Shown: positions 43,880-53,540 of the stretch, piece by piece | Layout: every line of letters begins with the position of its first letter | Numbering within the stretch: position 1 is the first letter of the stretch | Assembly (NCBI RefSeq): GCF_034531395.1 | Contig: NZ_JARVCO010000010.1 | Coordinates: 806,001-870,000 of the forward strand | Length of the DNA: 64,000 nucleotides | Reading direction: 5' to 3' | Origin: Pontiella agarivorans | GTDB lineage: Bacteria; Verrucomicrobiota; Kiritimatiellia; Kiritimatiellales; Pontiellaceae | The notes under the pieces: generated by a model | The model's input: the letters and a program-made list of their open reading frames with translations, nothing else | Databases searched by the model: none | What the model was told of the DNA's origin: nothing | Position numbers and translations under genes: made by a program

Positions 43880-44404
43880 TTAACGCGTCAGGTGCTTGAT
43901 TTTATTTCTCTGGACTTTTTGAACCAGCAGTTCTTGCATCGCGTTATAGACCGGTTTGACTTTTAGCGTATTGTCAAAGGGGCTGGGAGTCCCGTAGTTC
44001 TGTTTTTCCGGCGGCGGGGTGCCGGTAGCCGGGATCGGTGAATTCCCATGTTTTAAATGCTTTTCCTGCCGATTCGCTAATACATGCATTAAGAATGTCA
44101 CGATAGGTCGCAGATTCCACTTAAGCCAGTGGTCCTAACATCGGGGGCATCCGCGATGCTGGCCGTCAATAGTGATTTTCGTATGGCATTGGATCCCGAT
44201 TCCATCGGTCGGAATTCCCTCATGCTTCAGTGTTTTGAAAAGTTGAATGGATTCTTTCGGGTGGCTCATTCCGGCCAGGGTATTGTGATTGTCGTTGTAA
44301 ATCAGCTTTAGATTTTCGTTTCCATACTGTTTGCTCCAGCCAGTTTTTACCGGAGAGGCCGGCCATTTCCGTGGTACCCTAGTCGGATGAATAAAGATAG
44401 CCAT
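43880..44404 (-). pseudogene. GH10 xylanase remnant (C-terminal third, frameshifted)
   Basis: Three minus-strand pieces in different frames line up with the end of GH10 enzymes: LKLIYNDNHNTLAGMSHPKE then LKHEGIPTDGIGIQCHTKI (44150-44310); next, in another frame, ATYRDILNACISESAGKAFK followed by TWEFTDPGYRHPA (about 44000-44110), corresponding to the family's xxTWGFTDxYSW; and finally NTLKVKPVYNAMQELL. The N-terminal two thirds, including the acid/base Glu region, are absent. At least two frameshifts separate the pieces, so no functional enzyme can be made. It lies just downstream of the minus-strand GH43 gene, as if once part of the same operon. Confidence 0.7.
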
Positions 44405-44427
44405 TTGAGGCGGCTCGCGTCACTTGA

Positions 44428-45425
44428 TTATTTTTCGCTATTGCTTTTGAGGCCTTTGCGACGTTTTTTCTTTTCGATTTTTGGAATATGTCCAAACTTA
44501 TCAATTCCATTTTTGATTTTGACCGGATCGTACGGTGGTTCGATTACCGGTTTAATGGTTCCATCTTCATTATATTCCAGTTTGGTAACGGAGACATTCC
44601 GGCGGTGCTGAAAGTCGGAAACGGGGCGGGACTGAAAGAAGAGATACGACGTTCCTTTATATTCAATGACGGCCTGGTGATTCCCTCTGATGCCGCCCAT
44701 GAATACGCCCATATTCGTATAGGGGCCCATCGGAGAGTCTGCCATGCTGTAGATGAGGCCGCCTCGCCCTTTGTGGGTCAGGTAGTATTTCCCGTTATAT
44801 TTGTGAAGCCAGCAGGCTTCGGTGTGGTTTTCATATTCGTGCGGTTCCAGAATACGTTTTTCACCTTCATAGCCCAGCAGGTCGGGTTTCATCTTTACGA
44901 TAAACGGAGTCCGATGACAGTTCGGTTGCGGTTTGAGCTGTTCTTTCGGAATGGAACCGACCATATAAGCTTGCCCATCGTCATCAATAAAGATGCCCGG
45001 ATCCATGGTGCCCGTATCCATGGGGCCGCCGATCGGATCGGTCCAGGGGCCGGTGGGGGATTTGCTCGTAACGACACCGGTTTTTCCTCCGCCTCCGATC
45101 GGGAAGTAGAGGTAGTACGTTCCGTCGTGATAGATTCCGGCCGGGGCCCAGAAAAATCCATCGACCCACGGAATATCTTCTGTGGCCAGCGTGTAGCCAT
45201 GGAAGGTCCAGTCTTTCATGTTTTCGGTCGAGAAGGCGCAGTAGTCATCCATATTAAATCGGTTGGCGTCTTCTTTGTCATGGCTGGTGTAGAGCCAGAG
45301 TTTTCCATCGGCTCCAATAAAAGGGGCCGGATCAGCGGTATAACAGTCGGTGGTAATCGGATTGCTGAATTCTGCCGCAGAGGCAGTAAGGGCCAGAAGC
45401 CCTGTGTATAAGAGTATTTTTTCAT
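44428..45425 (-). CDS. Secreted GH43-type glycosidase, frameshifted at the start codon
   Basis: From the first in-frame ATG (45252) only 274 residues result, lacking the catalytic base. The same frame upstream reads KILLYTGLLALTASAAEFSN, a signal peptide, then YTADPAPFIGADGKLWLYTS with the GH43 base Asp, but its ATG (45425) is out of frame because the following A run has six A where seven would restore MKKILLY. The rest is a normal GH43: FFWAPAGIYHDGTYYLYFP, TMDPGIFIDDDG (pKa Asp), TEACWLHKYNGKYYL (acid Glu). Either a sequencing error, a phase-variable A run, or a recent inactivation. Coordinates given are those of the restored gene. Confidence 0.75.
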
Positions 45426-45567
45426 TTTACATCCATTGTTCATTATTTTGCGTTTAACTTCAGTCAGGTTCTTCAGAACCAGATACTCTTCAGAATAAAT
45501 GCCGCTTTTTGGGGAATAGAGGAGCTGGTTAAAAAAACGGCATGCTGTAAGCCTTCACTTCACCGGT

Positions 45568-48500
45568 TTAAGGGTGTTCATCCAGCTCTTCAGAAATTTC
45601 CAATCTGATGAACTGCTGCTGATTTGTTGAGATTGGGACATGATTGGTGACTGTTTCAAAGCCTGTTGGTGCGGATCCGGTTCGTTCTTCAGAGGCATTG
45701 ACTGGGGTCCAGTTTCCGTGAATCAGGTTGGTGGATAATGAGAGGGCGTAGTTTAAGCTGCGTTCTTCATGATCAGTCCGTCGGCGGTACACCACCTGCA
45801 TCTGCTGTTCGCCGTATAAATCGATTATCCGTGAAACGGGGAGAAGGGCGTGAGCATCATTGCTGGTTGGATTTCCGCCCAGGGCGTATTCTGTAAAGTT
45901 ATCCATGCCATCCGGCTCCAGATCTGCCAAGGGATTTGAGTTCGATTCCGACAACCCGGATACCGCCAACCAGTTTTGGTAGTTATCCGCATGGCTTCCG
46001 TTGATATGAATATCGTCATAGTACATATGATCAGCCGGCCCTGCTCCGCCGTTTCTGAATCGAAAACATGCATCGACAGGCATTGCATATCGGTTGCTTA
46101 CGACCGTAACAGATTCTTGATAGTTGGTTCCGTTGATATGACCGTGTGGCTGGCCGATAGTGTAAATCGTCAGCCAATCAGTTCCGTCGAAATATTCTAT
46201 AAAGGCCTCATCCGGGGGATCCATTGAATCCATAATGAAGCTGAAGTCGAGTGTGAGACTGCTGTAGGCAGAGGCATCGAAACTGGAATTAAGCATGAGA
46301 ATGGAGCCGGCCTCATCATCTTTGATGTGGACAGCATTCGACCCGGAGCTGGCCCATGCCGGATCGCTCGAAATCGCGGTTTGTATGCCGGTATTGCTCC
46401 AATTGCCCCAGCCATTTTCAAAGCCATCGTAGGACGGGAGGTCAAGCGCGGCTATTCCTTCGGTGGTGAATTGCCAGACGGAGCCGGTAACGACGGATGA
46501 ATCGGCTTTGATGGTGTCGACGCGCCAATGATAGGTGGTTCCGGAGGTAAGTGGAGACCCAAGATCGGCCAGATTAACAATGTTGGTCGGATTGGTTTGA
46601 GTGGTAATGGCTGCCAGTTGCGCGGGGTCCGTGCCCAGATAGATTTCAGCCTGTATACCTTCCCGTCCGATCAGATAGATCAGGTCGCGGTTGAGCGGTT
46701 GTTCCAGTGCACCATCGGCAGGAATCGGTGCGGAGGCTTCGGGAGCCTGATAGCCGGGAATCCAGTAGATTAAGGAACCGGCCTCGTAGGCCCCGATGTC
46801 AGGTGCGGTGCCCAGATAGCTTTCCGGGATGCCGGGAACTGCAATACCGGCATCGATCAGGTCGGAACCGGCGGCGGGCCGGAAATCAAAACTGTCGGGG
46901 TCTATAAGCTGAGGATTGACGGTTTGGATTGGGTCGAAGGTGTATCCGTTCCAGTTGTGGTCGTATCCATCGAGCTCGGGCAGGACGTTGTTTTTACGAT
47001 GCAGGCTCATTTTTGATACGGCATTGTTGCGGAAGATGGAGTTGCTCTGTGCAGAGCCGCCCTCATAAAAGATGATGACATCGTTGCGGATATCCGACCC
47101 CATGGCCGTGTTGAAGGCGAAGGTATGTCCGTTTCCTTTGATCATGAATCCTCCGTTACAGTTTCGGCCGACATTGTGATGCATGACTCCATTCGTTCCC
47201 AGCACCGATGGATCGGTTGGAATGGGGTTGATTGCATCGAAACGCTGTCCGTATTTAATGGTGTCGAGCAACCAGTTGTAGCGGAGTACGGCACCATCCT
47301 GCATGGCAACCGGTAGCTGTATCAGGGAGCCGTCGCTTTGCAGAAAGCCCGTGTGGGAGATGCGGTTCAGTTCGGCAATGGGCGCGCGTCCGAAACTGAA
47401 GGTGGCCGAAGCGCCGGACTGACGGAGTGTATTGCGACGGGCAACGCTGTTGCTGCCTTGCATCGTGACACTGAACATCATGCCGCGGAGTTCCGTGGCG
47501 CTGAAGTCGATGTTCTCGAACATACAGTTTTCAAGGACGTTACTATTGCCTTCACTGTAGAACGCATCGCTATCCGTATTGCGGATCGTGACGTTGTAGA
47601 CGGTACAGGACGATGGGTCTTCATCGTCGTCGTGTTCAATCATACAGATGTCGGGATGGCCAACTTGCTTAAGCATCCGTTTCGAGCAGCTGGGGAAATT
47701 CAGGTCGCAGTTTTTAACGGAGGAGTGGGTCGTACGGTAATAGCGGAAGGCGGCGCCGAAAAAATTAAACCCGTCGAGGCGGACATATTGAGAGTCGCTG
47801 ATATTAAAGGCATAACTTAAAACCTTGCCGCGAATATCTCCATCCGGCATGCCGCCCCCGGGACTCCAGAGGTAGAGCATGCCGGTATCGATGTCGTAAA
47901 ACCACTCGCGTTCAGCATCGAGCAGCTCGAGTTTGCATTCGGCATAGAAATAATGATTCTGGGGTTGGAAGGTAAAGTTAACGGGATTGTAGGTGAAGGT
48001 GTTTTCTCCCGAAGTATGGCTGGTGATTTCGCGGGTGGCGGTCAACCAGTTACCGACATTCAGGATGCCCATGGCGCCTGTGAGGTCAATGCCGGAAGCG
48101 GCCAGATCGTGACCGTTGTCATCTATCGTTGCATCGGCAACCATCGTCCCGTTTGTGTCGAGACTGTCATCCCCCCGGGCCCATTGTTCGCGATCCCAAA
48201 TGGATCCATCGTGCAGAAAGGCATTCGGCCACCGGGCGGGAATCATCATTTCACCGTCATCAAACAGCTGATGAATATCCTGGTTGAGTTGAATTTTATA
48301 GATGTGGGTGGTGCCGGGAAATTCCTGAGAGGCAAGGCTCCATGAACCAGTTGCCAGCTCACTGATCGGACGGGTTCCATCCAGAAAAACATATTCGTCG
48401 GGATAAGCCTGAATGACAACAGGAGAAGCGGAGGACCCCGTCAGGCCGCTTGCTATCACGGATTCGTTATAACGTCCACCGCGGACGAGCAAGGTATTTC

Positions 48501-49245
48501 CAGCAGACAATTGGTTGATGCCATGCTGCAAGGTTTTAAAGGGCTGCGATTCTGTGCCGGGGTTGTTATCGTTTCCATCCGGACTCACGTAATAGGTACT
48601 TTGTGACGGGATACTGAAATTTTTAAGCGTAATGTTATCCGCTCGAAGCGTAATATCCGGTTCGTTCAAATTGATAACAAACCCGAAAGAGAGGGAAGGG
48701 GAGCCGGGAATATTGTTTACCGAATCCAAAGGCGTATCATCCCAAATAAGGGTTCCGTTTCTAAAAACATCAACACAGCCAGCAGCAACGCGGCCGGTGT
48801 CGTAGTTCAGGCTTGCGGAGACATCATTATTGATAATTAGGCGATAGGAATCTGTGATTCCAATTCCTGAAGAGTTGGCATCGAGGTCCAGCTCATACGT
48901 CCGTTCCGTGTTAGAGGCATAATGATTCCGACCCAATACGAAATCGGCATTTCCCCCAGAGTCGGAGATAATGGTGACATCCAGTTCCACTTCAAACTGC
49001 GTTTCAGAGAATCCGGTTAGTTTATTATTGCCCAGGCCGCTTCGCCCTCCGCTGATATGTACGATTTGTGCGGAATGGTTCCCGTTCTGTTCTAGGATAT
49101 TGAGTTGGGTACCTGCACCCTCAATGACATTCTGCCACTGATTTAAGCTCCCCGATTCAAAGTCATCTGAAAACAGGGGAAGGGCCGATGTATGTGCGGA
49201 TGCAAAACTAGTGGCACAAACAAGTGCTAGCTTTATGAAATTCAT
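45568..49245 (-). CDS. Giant secreted beta-helix protein with FN3-like and surface modules
   Basis: 1225 residues. Signal peptide (IKLALVCATSFASAHTSA), lectin-like domain (about 25-210, FSDDFESGSLNQWQ), right-handed beta-helix of about 600 residues starting STYYVSPDGNDNNPGTESQP and containing WPNAFLHDGSIWDREQWARG, a layout I associate with GH141-type enzymes, then a fibronectin-3-like domain (about 855-945, GTTYHWRVDTI), a MAM/lectin-like domain (about 955-1105, YDGFENGWGNWSN) and the shared terminal module (EPDGMDNFTEYALGGNPTS). A glycosidase role is likely but catalytic residues cannot be assigned. Downstream of the sulfatase by 75 bases; GAGGAAGGA precedes the ATG. Confidence 0.65.
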   Translation of the reverse strand: MNFIKLALVCATSFASAHTSALPLFSDDFESGSLNQWQNVIEGAGTQLNILEQNGNHSAQIVHISGGRSGLGNNKLTGFSETQFEVELDVTIISDSGGNADFVLGRNHYASNTERTYELDLDANSSGIGITDSYRLIINNDVSASLNYDTGRVAAGCVDVFRNGTLIWDDTPLDSVNNIPGSPSLSFGFVINLNEPDITLRADNITLKNFSIPSQSTYYVSPDGNDNNPGTESQPFKTLQHGINQLSAGNTLLVRGGRYNESVIASGLTGSSASPVVIQAYPDEYVFLDGTRPISELATGSWSLASQEFPGTTHIYKIQLNQDIHQLFDDGEMMIPARWPNAFLHDGSIWDREQWARGDDSLDTNGTMVADATIDDNGHDLAASGIDLTGAMGILNVGNWLTATREITSHTSGENTFTYNPVNFTFQPQNHYFYAECKLELLDAEREWFYDIDTGMLYLWSPGGGMPDGDIRGKVLSYAFNISDSQYVRLDGFNFFGAAFRYYRTTHSSVKNCDLNFPSCSKRMLKQVGHPDICMIEHDDDEDPSSCTVYNVTIRNTDSDAFYSEGNSNVLENCMFENIDFSATELRGMMFSVTMQGSNSVARRNTLRQSGASATFSFGRAPIAELNRISHTGFLQSDGSLIQLPVAMQDGAVLRYNWLLDTIKYGQRFDAINPIPTDPSVLGTNGVMHHNVGRNCNGGFMIKGNGHTFAFNTAMGSDIRNDVIIFYEGGSAQSNSIFRNNAVSKMSLHRKNNVLPELDGYDHNWNGYTFDPIQTVNPQLIDPDSFDFRPAAGSDLIDAGIAVPGIPESYLGTAPDIGAYEAGSLIYWIPGYQAPEASAPIPADGALEQPLNRDLIYLIGREGIQAEIYLGTDPAQLAAITTQTNPTNIVNLADLGSPLTSGTTYHWRVDTIKADSSVVTGSVWQFTTEGIAALDLPSYDGFENGWGNWSNTGIQTAISSDPAWASSGSNAVHIKDDEAGSILMLNSSFDASAYSSLTLDFSFIMDSMDPPDEAFIEYFDGTDWLTIYTIGQPHGHINGTNYQESVTVVSNRYAMPVDACFRFRNGGAGPADHMYYDDIHINGSHADNYQNWLAVSGLSESNSNPLADLEPDGMDNFTEYALGGNPTSNDAHALLPVSRIIDLYGEQQMQVVYRRRTDHEERSLNYALSLSTNLIHGNWTPVNASEERTGSAPTGFETVTNHVPISTNQQQFIRLEISEELDEHP

Positions 49246-49320
49246 GTGAAGTTCCTTCCTCTTTCATTGATCAGATGTCGCAGGTTCTGAAAGATGGAAC
49301 GGGAAAAATGAGTCTCACAG

Positions 49321-50649
49321 TTATTTTTTTTTGTTTCTGTGTTTTTTCGCGATGGGTTTGACCAGAGCCTGAATTTCGGGGGGGCGCAAGGAAGCATAGT
49401 GTTCAAGCTTGATGTGAAAACGCTGTTTAATTTCGCGTTCTTTTTCGCTCATGGAGGACGGGGCAAGGGGGGACTTTTCAAGAGGATCCAGAACTTTATT
49501 GAACAGAAGTCCCGTATCATAGAGCTTGTAGGTGTTGTTGTGGACAAACTGCCGAATGTCGGAAGAGTCTGTGCGCTCCATATACCAGCAATAGCTGTGG
49601 TCTCGCGGGGTTCCCTTTATGCCGAGAATCTGAGGAAGAAAGCTGATGCCATCCAGGTTGGTTGTGACATCCTCTTTCGGTTTAACGTTCGATGCATCAC
49701 AAATGGTGGTGTAGATATCGCTGAAATCCACGAGGTCATTAATCATAGAACCTGCATTGGCTTTCCCCTGCCATTTTGCGATCAGCGGAACGTGAGTGCC
49801 TGCATCAGTGGTGTATCCTTTGCCGCCCGCGATATCCTTGCCGTTGCAGCGGGTTGTGATGGTTCGGGTGGTTCCGTTGTCTCCGGTAAAGAGGATCAGG
49901 GTATTTTCCGACAGCCCAAGTTGTTCCACGGTTGCGATTAACTGACCAACCAGTTTATCCATATAGTTGATCATGTCGGAAAAGTATTTTTCGTCGTTGA
50001 GCCATGGATCGCCATTTGGATTCCAGTCGGCGGAATCGGGGGTAGGCTGGAAGGGTTTGTGTACCAAGGTCATCGGGTAGTAAAGAAGAAAAGGGTTTTC
50101 CTTGTTGCGCCGGATGAAATCGAGAGCATAGGCCTGCTGGATGTCAGGGCCGTATTGGCCCGGATACGTTTCATGTTTTCCATTGGTGACCAGGCCGGGG
50201 CTCACATAGCGTTCCTCTTTATTGTTTATTTTCCATAGGCAATATTCATCGAACCCGAATTTGGCCGGCGATTTATAATCGGAACTTAACTGCCATTTTC
50301 CGACTACGCAGGTTTTATAACCCGCATCACGGAAGGTATTGCCGAATGTGGATTCGGTATCCAGCAGTCTGGCGAAGGCGAAATAGTTTTTAACGTTGTA
50401 TTTTCCGGTCATAATCTGAACCCGGGACGGGGTGCAGATGGGTTGGGCATTGGCGTTTGAAAACTGAACACCGGCTTCAGCCATTTTATTCAGTTGGGGT
50501 GTTTGATAGACTTCGCAACCATACGATTCCAGACACTCGTAGCCCAGATCGTCTGCCATAACCACAATAACATTCAATGGCTGTTCGGCTCCGTAGGCCA
50601 ATATCGCAGAGGTTCCAGTGCAAATCAGTAAACGTAATTGCTTTAACAT
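49321..50649 (-). CDS. Secreted sulfatase (S1 family)
   Basis: 442 residues. Signal peptide (LRLLICTGTSAILAYG), metal site NVIVVMADDLGYE, formylglycine motif QPICTPSRVQIMTG with Cys72, CVVGKWQLSSD, and LFTGDNGTTRT. Around the active site and in FGNTFRDAGYKTC it matches the sulfatase at 19243 (FGELFRDAGYATC), so these two belong to one subfamily and may cut the same linkage, but this copy lacks the Ig-like tail and ends in Lys-rich KKHRNKKK. First gene of a minus-strand unit with the beta-helix and GH43 genes. Confidence 0.88.
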   Translation of the reverse strand: MLKQLRLLICTGTSAILAYGAEQPLNVIVVMADDLGYECLESYGCEVYQTPQLNKMAEAGVQFSNANAQPICTPSRVQIMTGKYNVKNYFAFARLLDTESTFGNTFRDAGYKTCVVGKWQLSSDYKSPAKFGFDEYCLWKINNKEERYVSPGLVTNGKHETYPGQYGPDIQQAYALDFIRRNKENPFLLYYPMTLVHKPFQPTPDSADWNPNGDPWLNDEKYFSDMINYMDKLVGQLIATVEQLGLSENTLILFTGDNGTTRTITTRCNGKDIAGGKGYTTDAGTHVPLIAKWQGKANAGSMINDLVDFSDIYTTICDASNVKPKEDVTTNLDGISFLPQILGIKGTPRDHSYCWYMERTDSSDIRQFVHNNTYKLYDTGLLFNKVLDPLEKSPLAPSSMSEKEREIKQRFHIKLEHYASLRPPEIQALVKPIAKKHRNKKK

Positions 50650-50946
50650 AGTTGTATGTTCTCCGGATGCAGGTGAAAAACGATTGGTTTCAATTCAAGC
50701 ATTAACAACATGATGCCGCCGCATGATCTTTCTTAAACAGGAACATTTTTAAACTGTTGTTTGCTCAAGGAAATGACTCTTATTCTTTATTCAGCGTAAT
50801 ACCGCCGGCATCAAAATTTTGAACTATTTAAGGTTAAAGACGGTGTGTTTCCATTCATTATTTAACACCATGCGGCATCAGATTGTATAAGAACGAAACA
50901 GGAAAAGTCCGGATCCATTATGCAATAGCCCTCAGGAGATTATATT
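50650..50946. other. Divergent promoter region between two sulfatase genes
   Basis: AT-rich, 297 bases, without a gene. The palindrome found at other promoters in this window is absent, so these two sulfatase genes are probably controlled differently. No clear -35/-10 pair can be fixed. Confidence 0.4.
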
Positions 50947-52329
50947 ATGAAATTGAAATACAGGGTGCTGTTCACCCTGCTGGTTCCCGTATTTTCTAAT
51001 GCCGTGGAAAAACCGAATATTGTAGTGCTACTGGCCGACGATGCCAGCTGGTCATCCTTTGGCTGTATGCCGGATCATTTGACGGCACATACGCCGAATA
51101 TTGATAAGCTGGCGAGTGAGGGAATGCGGTTTGATCGCTTCTTTTGTGCGGCCGCCATGTGTGCTCCGACGAGGCATGAGCTTTATACGTCGCTTCATCC
51201 TGCGACAAGTGGGATGTATGACAATGGCTGCCGACCGGCGGGGAAGTATCCCAATATGGTCGATTGGCTGGAAGAGCTCGGTTACAACGTGGGCTTGACC
51301 GGAAAGCTGCATTTTAACAGTCCGACTAAATTTGAAAAGATTGAAGGGTTTCCGGAACGTGCGAATGATCGGGAATACACGTGGAGTTATGATGGACTGG
51401 AAGCCTTTATGCGTCGGTCCATGCACGAGAAAAAACCGTTCTGCGCAATGGTGTGTTCCATACATTCGCATTCGCCCTGGACGTGTGGTGACACATCGCA
51501 GTTTCCGTTGGATGAAATCAAGGTTCCGTCGCGCCTGCCAGATACACCGGCAACACGAACGGTATTAGCTGCGCAGGCGGCTGAGGTTACAGAGCTCGAC
51601 CGACAGGTTGGTGAGACGTTAGCGCTGATTGATCAACTCGGTTTAAAGGACGAGACGATTTTCGTATTTCTAAGTGAGCAGGGAACGGAGATGCCGACGG
51701 GAAAATATTCCCTCTATAATTATGGAACCCGGGCGGTTGCATTGTTCCGGTGGCCAGGAAAGATTAAGGCCGGCACATCAACTGAAGCGGTTGCGATGTA
51801 TGCGGATGTGGTACCCAGCCTATTGGAGCTCGTTGGCGGTTCCGTTCCTGAGCAGATTGATGGATTCAGTTTCAAGGATGTTTTGCTGTCGGAAGGAGAG
51901 GGTCAGCGTCGGTATGCAACACCTACCTATTTCGGCCATTATCAGCGTTCCATAATTGATGGACGTTTTAAGCTGATTCATCGGGAGCGGCCGATTTCGA
52001 ATTACAGTCTGCCATTGATCACGGGGCCGGAGGATGATCGCCTGCATGCGAGGGCCTGGAAGGAATGGAATGTTTTGGCTGAAACTGATTCTGATATCCG
52101 AAAACAGTTGGAGCTTATAAAGCAGCCACCCGAGTGGGAATTGTATGAAATCGGTACAGACCCGTTTGAGGTAAATAATCTGGCACCAAATCCTGAATAT
52201 GCGGCCGTTTTAAAACGCATGCAGGCCGCTCTTCAGGATGAAATGACGCGGTTGGGTGATTCCTATGATGCCTTTGTTCCGAAAAACCAGCGTCCGCATT
52301 TGAAGCACCGCAAGAGAAGAATTAAATAA
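50947..52329 (+). CDS. Secreted sulfatase (S1 family)
   Basis: 460 residues. Signal peptide (YRVLFTLLVPVFSNAV), metal site NIVVLLADDASWSS, formylglycine motif AAMCAPTRHELYTSLHP with Cys72, then GLTGKLHFNSP where most sulfatases have GK-W-H, and FVFLSEQGTEMPTG where the second metal site often has Asp-Asn/His. The SEQG form marks a distinct S1 subfamily also used by the sulfatase at 24016 (SDQEV). CAGGAG precedes the ATG by 9 bases. Monocistronic by appearance, convergent with the next gene. Confidence 0.86.
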   Translation: MKLKYRVLFTLLVPVFSNAVEKPNIVVLLADDASWSSFGCMPDHLTAHTPNIDKLASEGMRFDRFFCAAAMCAPTRHELYTSLHPATSGMYDNGCRPAGKYPNMVDWLEELGYNVGLTGKLHFNSPTKFEKIEGFPERANDREYTWSYDGLEAFMRRSMHEKKPFCAMVCSIHSHSPWTCGDTSQFPLDEIKVPSRLPDTPATRTVLAAQAAEVTELDRQVGETLALIDQLGLKDETIFVFLSEQGTEMPTGKYSLYNYGTRAVALFRWPGKIKAGTSTEAVAMYADVVPSLLELVGGSVPEQIDGFSFKDVLLSEGEGQRRYATPTYFGHYQRSIIDGRFKLIHRERPISNYSLPLITGPEDDRLHARAWKEWNVLAETDSDIRKQLELIKQPPEWELYEIGTDPFEVNNLAPNPEYAAVLKRMQAALQDEMTRLGDSYDAFVPKNQRPHLKHRKRRIK

Positions 52330-52382
52330 GGACATTGTATCTTCTTCGACCTCAGGAACGCCGGAATTAAGGTTCCGACTAT

Positions 52383-52433
52383 AAAAAAGGCCGACCCAGC
52401 TGGACGTTTAATTCCTGCTGGGCCGACCCTGAG
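52383..52433. terminator. Imperfect hairpin between convergent genes
   Basis: GGCCGACCCAGC can pair with GCTGGGCCGACC with two mismatches around a 16-nt loop; T-rich flank only on the minus side (AAAAAAGG on plus). Likely shared terminator. Confidence 0.45.
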
Positions 52434-52513
52434 GTATGATGATGAAAGTGTGGTTTTTTATGACCTGTTATTTAAAGAATGCCGCTGGGTATCATTGCTT
52501 AACGTTTTTTTAA

Positions 52514-53422
52514 TTAATCAGTCGTTATTTGTTCCGCAGCGGTAAATCCATTGTCGAGCATAGCTTTCAGATCGGCCGGTCCGCCTTTTTCATTGCCGGT
52601 GAAAAGATAATAGGCCATCCCGCAGTCTGAAATGTCCGCCGCAGTGGAGGCTTCCATGCGGGAATAGACAAACTGGATAGCTGCATTAATTTCGGGGCTT
52701 TGGTTGCTGTAGTCACGCAGAAAATACCAGGTTGGCCAGTAGCTTTTCCCGTTTGCAGCCTGCCGGGTGGAAAAGCCCTTCGTGGTGCTGGTTCCGGAAT
52801 TCTGGTCTGCAATTTTAGTAAAAGTTACGCCGTCTGACGTAAAATGGCGGACCATTTCGTCCCAGGTCCATCCGGTATGCTGCGTTTTTTCCCATTTGTA
52901 CGGGTTATCAGCGTGCCTGTTGTTCCACTTTGAATGCGAAATCACCAAGACGTATTGAAGGGGTTCCGGATCAATCTCTCTGGCAAGTTGCAGCCCTGTT
53001 CCGATGACATGCATCGGTCCGGCCCCGATGATCGTCAGCGGGTCCGATGCGCTGGAGGCCAGAATGGCATCGCGCATACGATGATAGGCTGCTGTGGGAT
53101 CGGAAACGGCGGAAATGATATTCGATGCTTCAAAGCCGAACAGCTTTCCACATTCCTCGGCACTGAGTTGCATGGCTTTATCTCCGACGCTGCTGGAGCC
53201 CCATATATGGTCGCTGTGGGTATACACAGCCAACTTGTTCTGAGCATTCTGTGAAGCGATAATCATCAGGGTTGCTGCGGTGGCTCCCCAGTCATCTTTG
53301 TCATGCTCATTCCCGTCCGAACTGCAGGCAATGCGTCCGGACGAAAACGGAATAGTTTGTCCGAATGCGGTAACGGTCGACACGATGCCGGCTAGAAACA
53401 GGCTTGCTGTAGGTTTATTCAT
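52514..53422 (-). CDS. Secreted nucleoside-hydrolase-like protein, single-domain form (paralogue 4)
   Basis: 302 residues. Signal peptide (LFLAGIVSTVTAFGQ) and the complete nucleoside-hydrolase-like domain: DGNEHDKDDWGA, YTHSDHIWGSS, DPLTIIGAGPMHVIG, VISHSKWNNRHADNP, ISDCGMAYYLFTGNEKGGP. It ends right after the domain (LDNGFTAAEQITTD), so it lacks the trefoil-like tail that the other three copies have; this is close in sequence to the copy at 1996. The tail is thus an optional binding module. AGGAAA precedes the ATG. A terminator for the upstream gene lies 62 bases before the start, so it needs its own promoter or read-through. Confidence 0.65.
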   Translation of the reverse strand: MNKPTASLFLAGIVSTVTAFGQTIPFSSGRIACSSDGNEHDKDDWGATAATLMIIASQNAQNKLAVYTHSDHIWGSSSVGDKAMQLSAEECGKLFGFEASNIISAVSDPTAAYHRMRDAILASSASDPLTIIGAGPMHVIGTGLQLAREIDPEPLQYVLVISHSKWNNRHADNPYKWEKTQHTGWTWDEMVRHFTSDGVTFTKIADQNSGTSTTKGFSTRQAANGKSYWPTWYFLRDYSNQSPEINAAIQFVYSRMEASTAADISDCGMAYYLFTGNEKGGPADLKAMLDNGFTAAEQITTD

Positions 53423-53483
53423 GGTTGTTTCCTGTATCGGGTTCTGTTCGAGGATCTTTTTTCTCCGAGGAGAAAAGTAAAAA

Positions 53484-53510
53484 CCCGCGGATGCTTAAAG
53501 CATCCGCGGG
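53484..53510 (-). terminator. Rho-independent terminator
   Basis: CCCGCGGATGC-TTAAA-GCATCCGCGGG, an 11-bp perfect stem; on the minus strand it is followed directly by TTTTTA, on the plus strand by ACCCTTTTTT. It ends the PEP-CTERM transcript. Confidence 0.9.
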
Positions 53511-53540
53511 ACCCTTTTTTACGAGGGATGATGATGAAAT

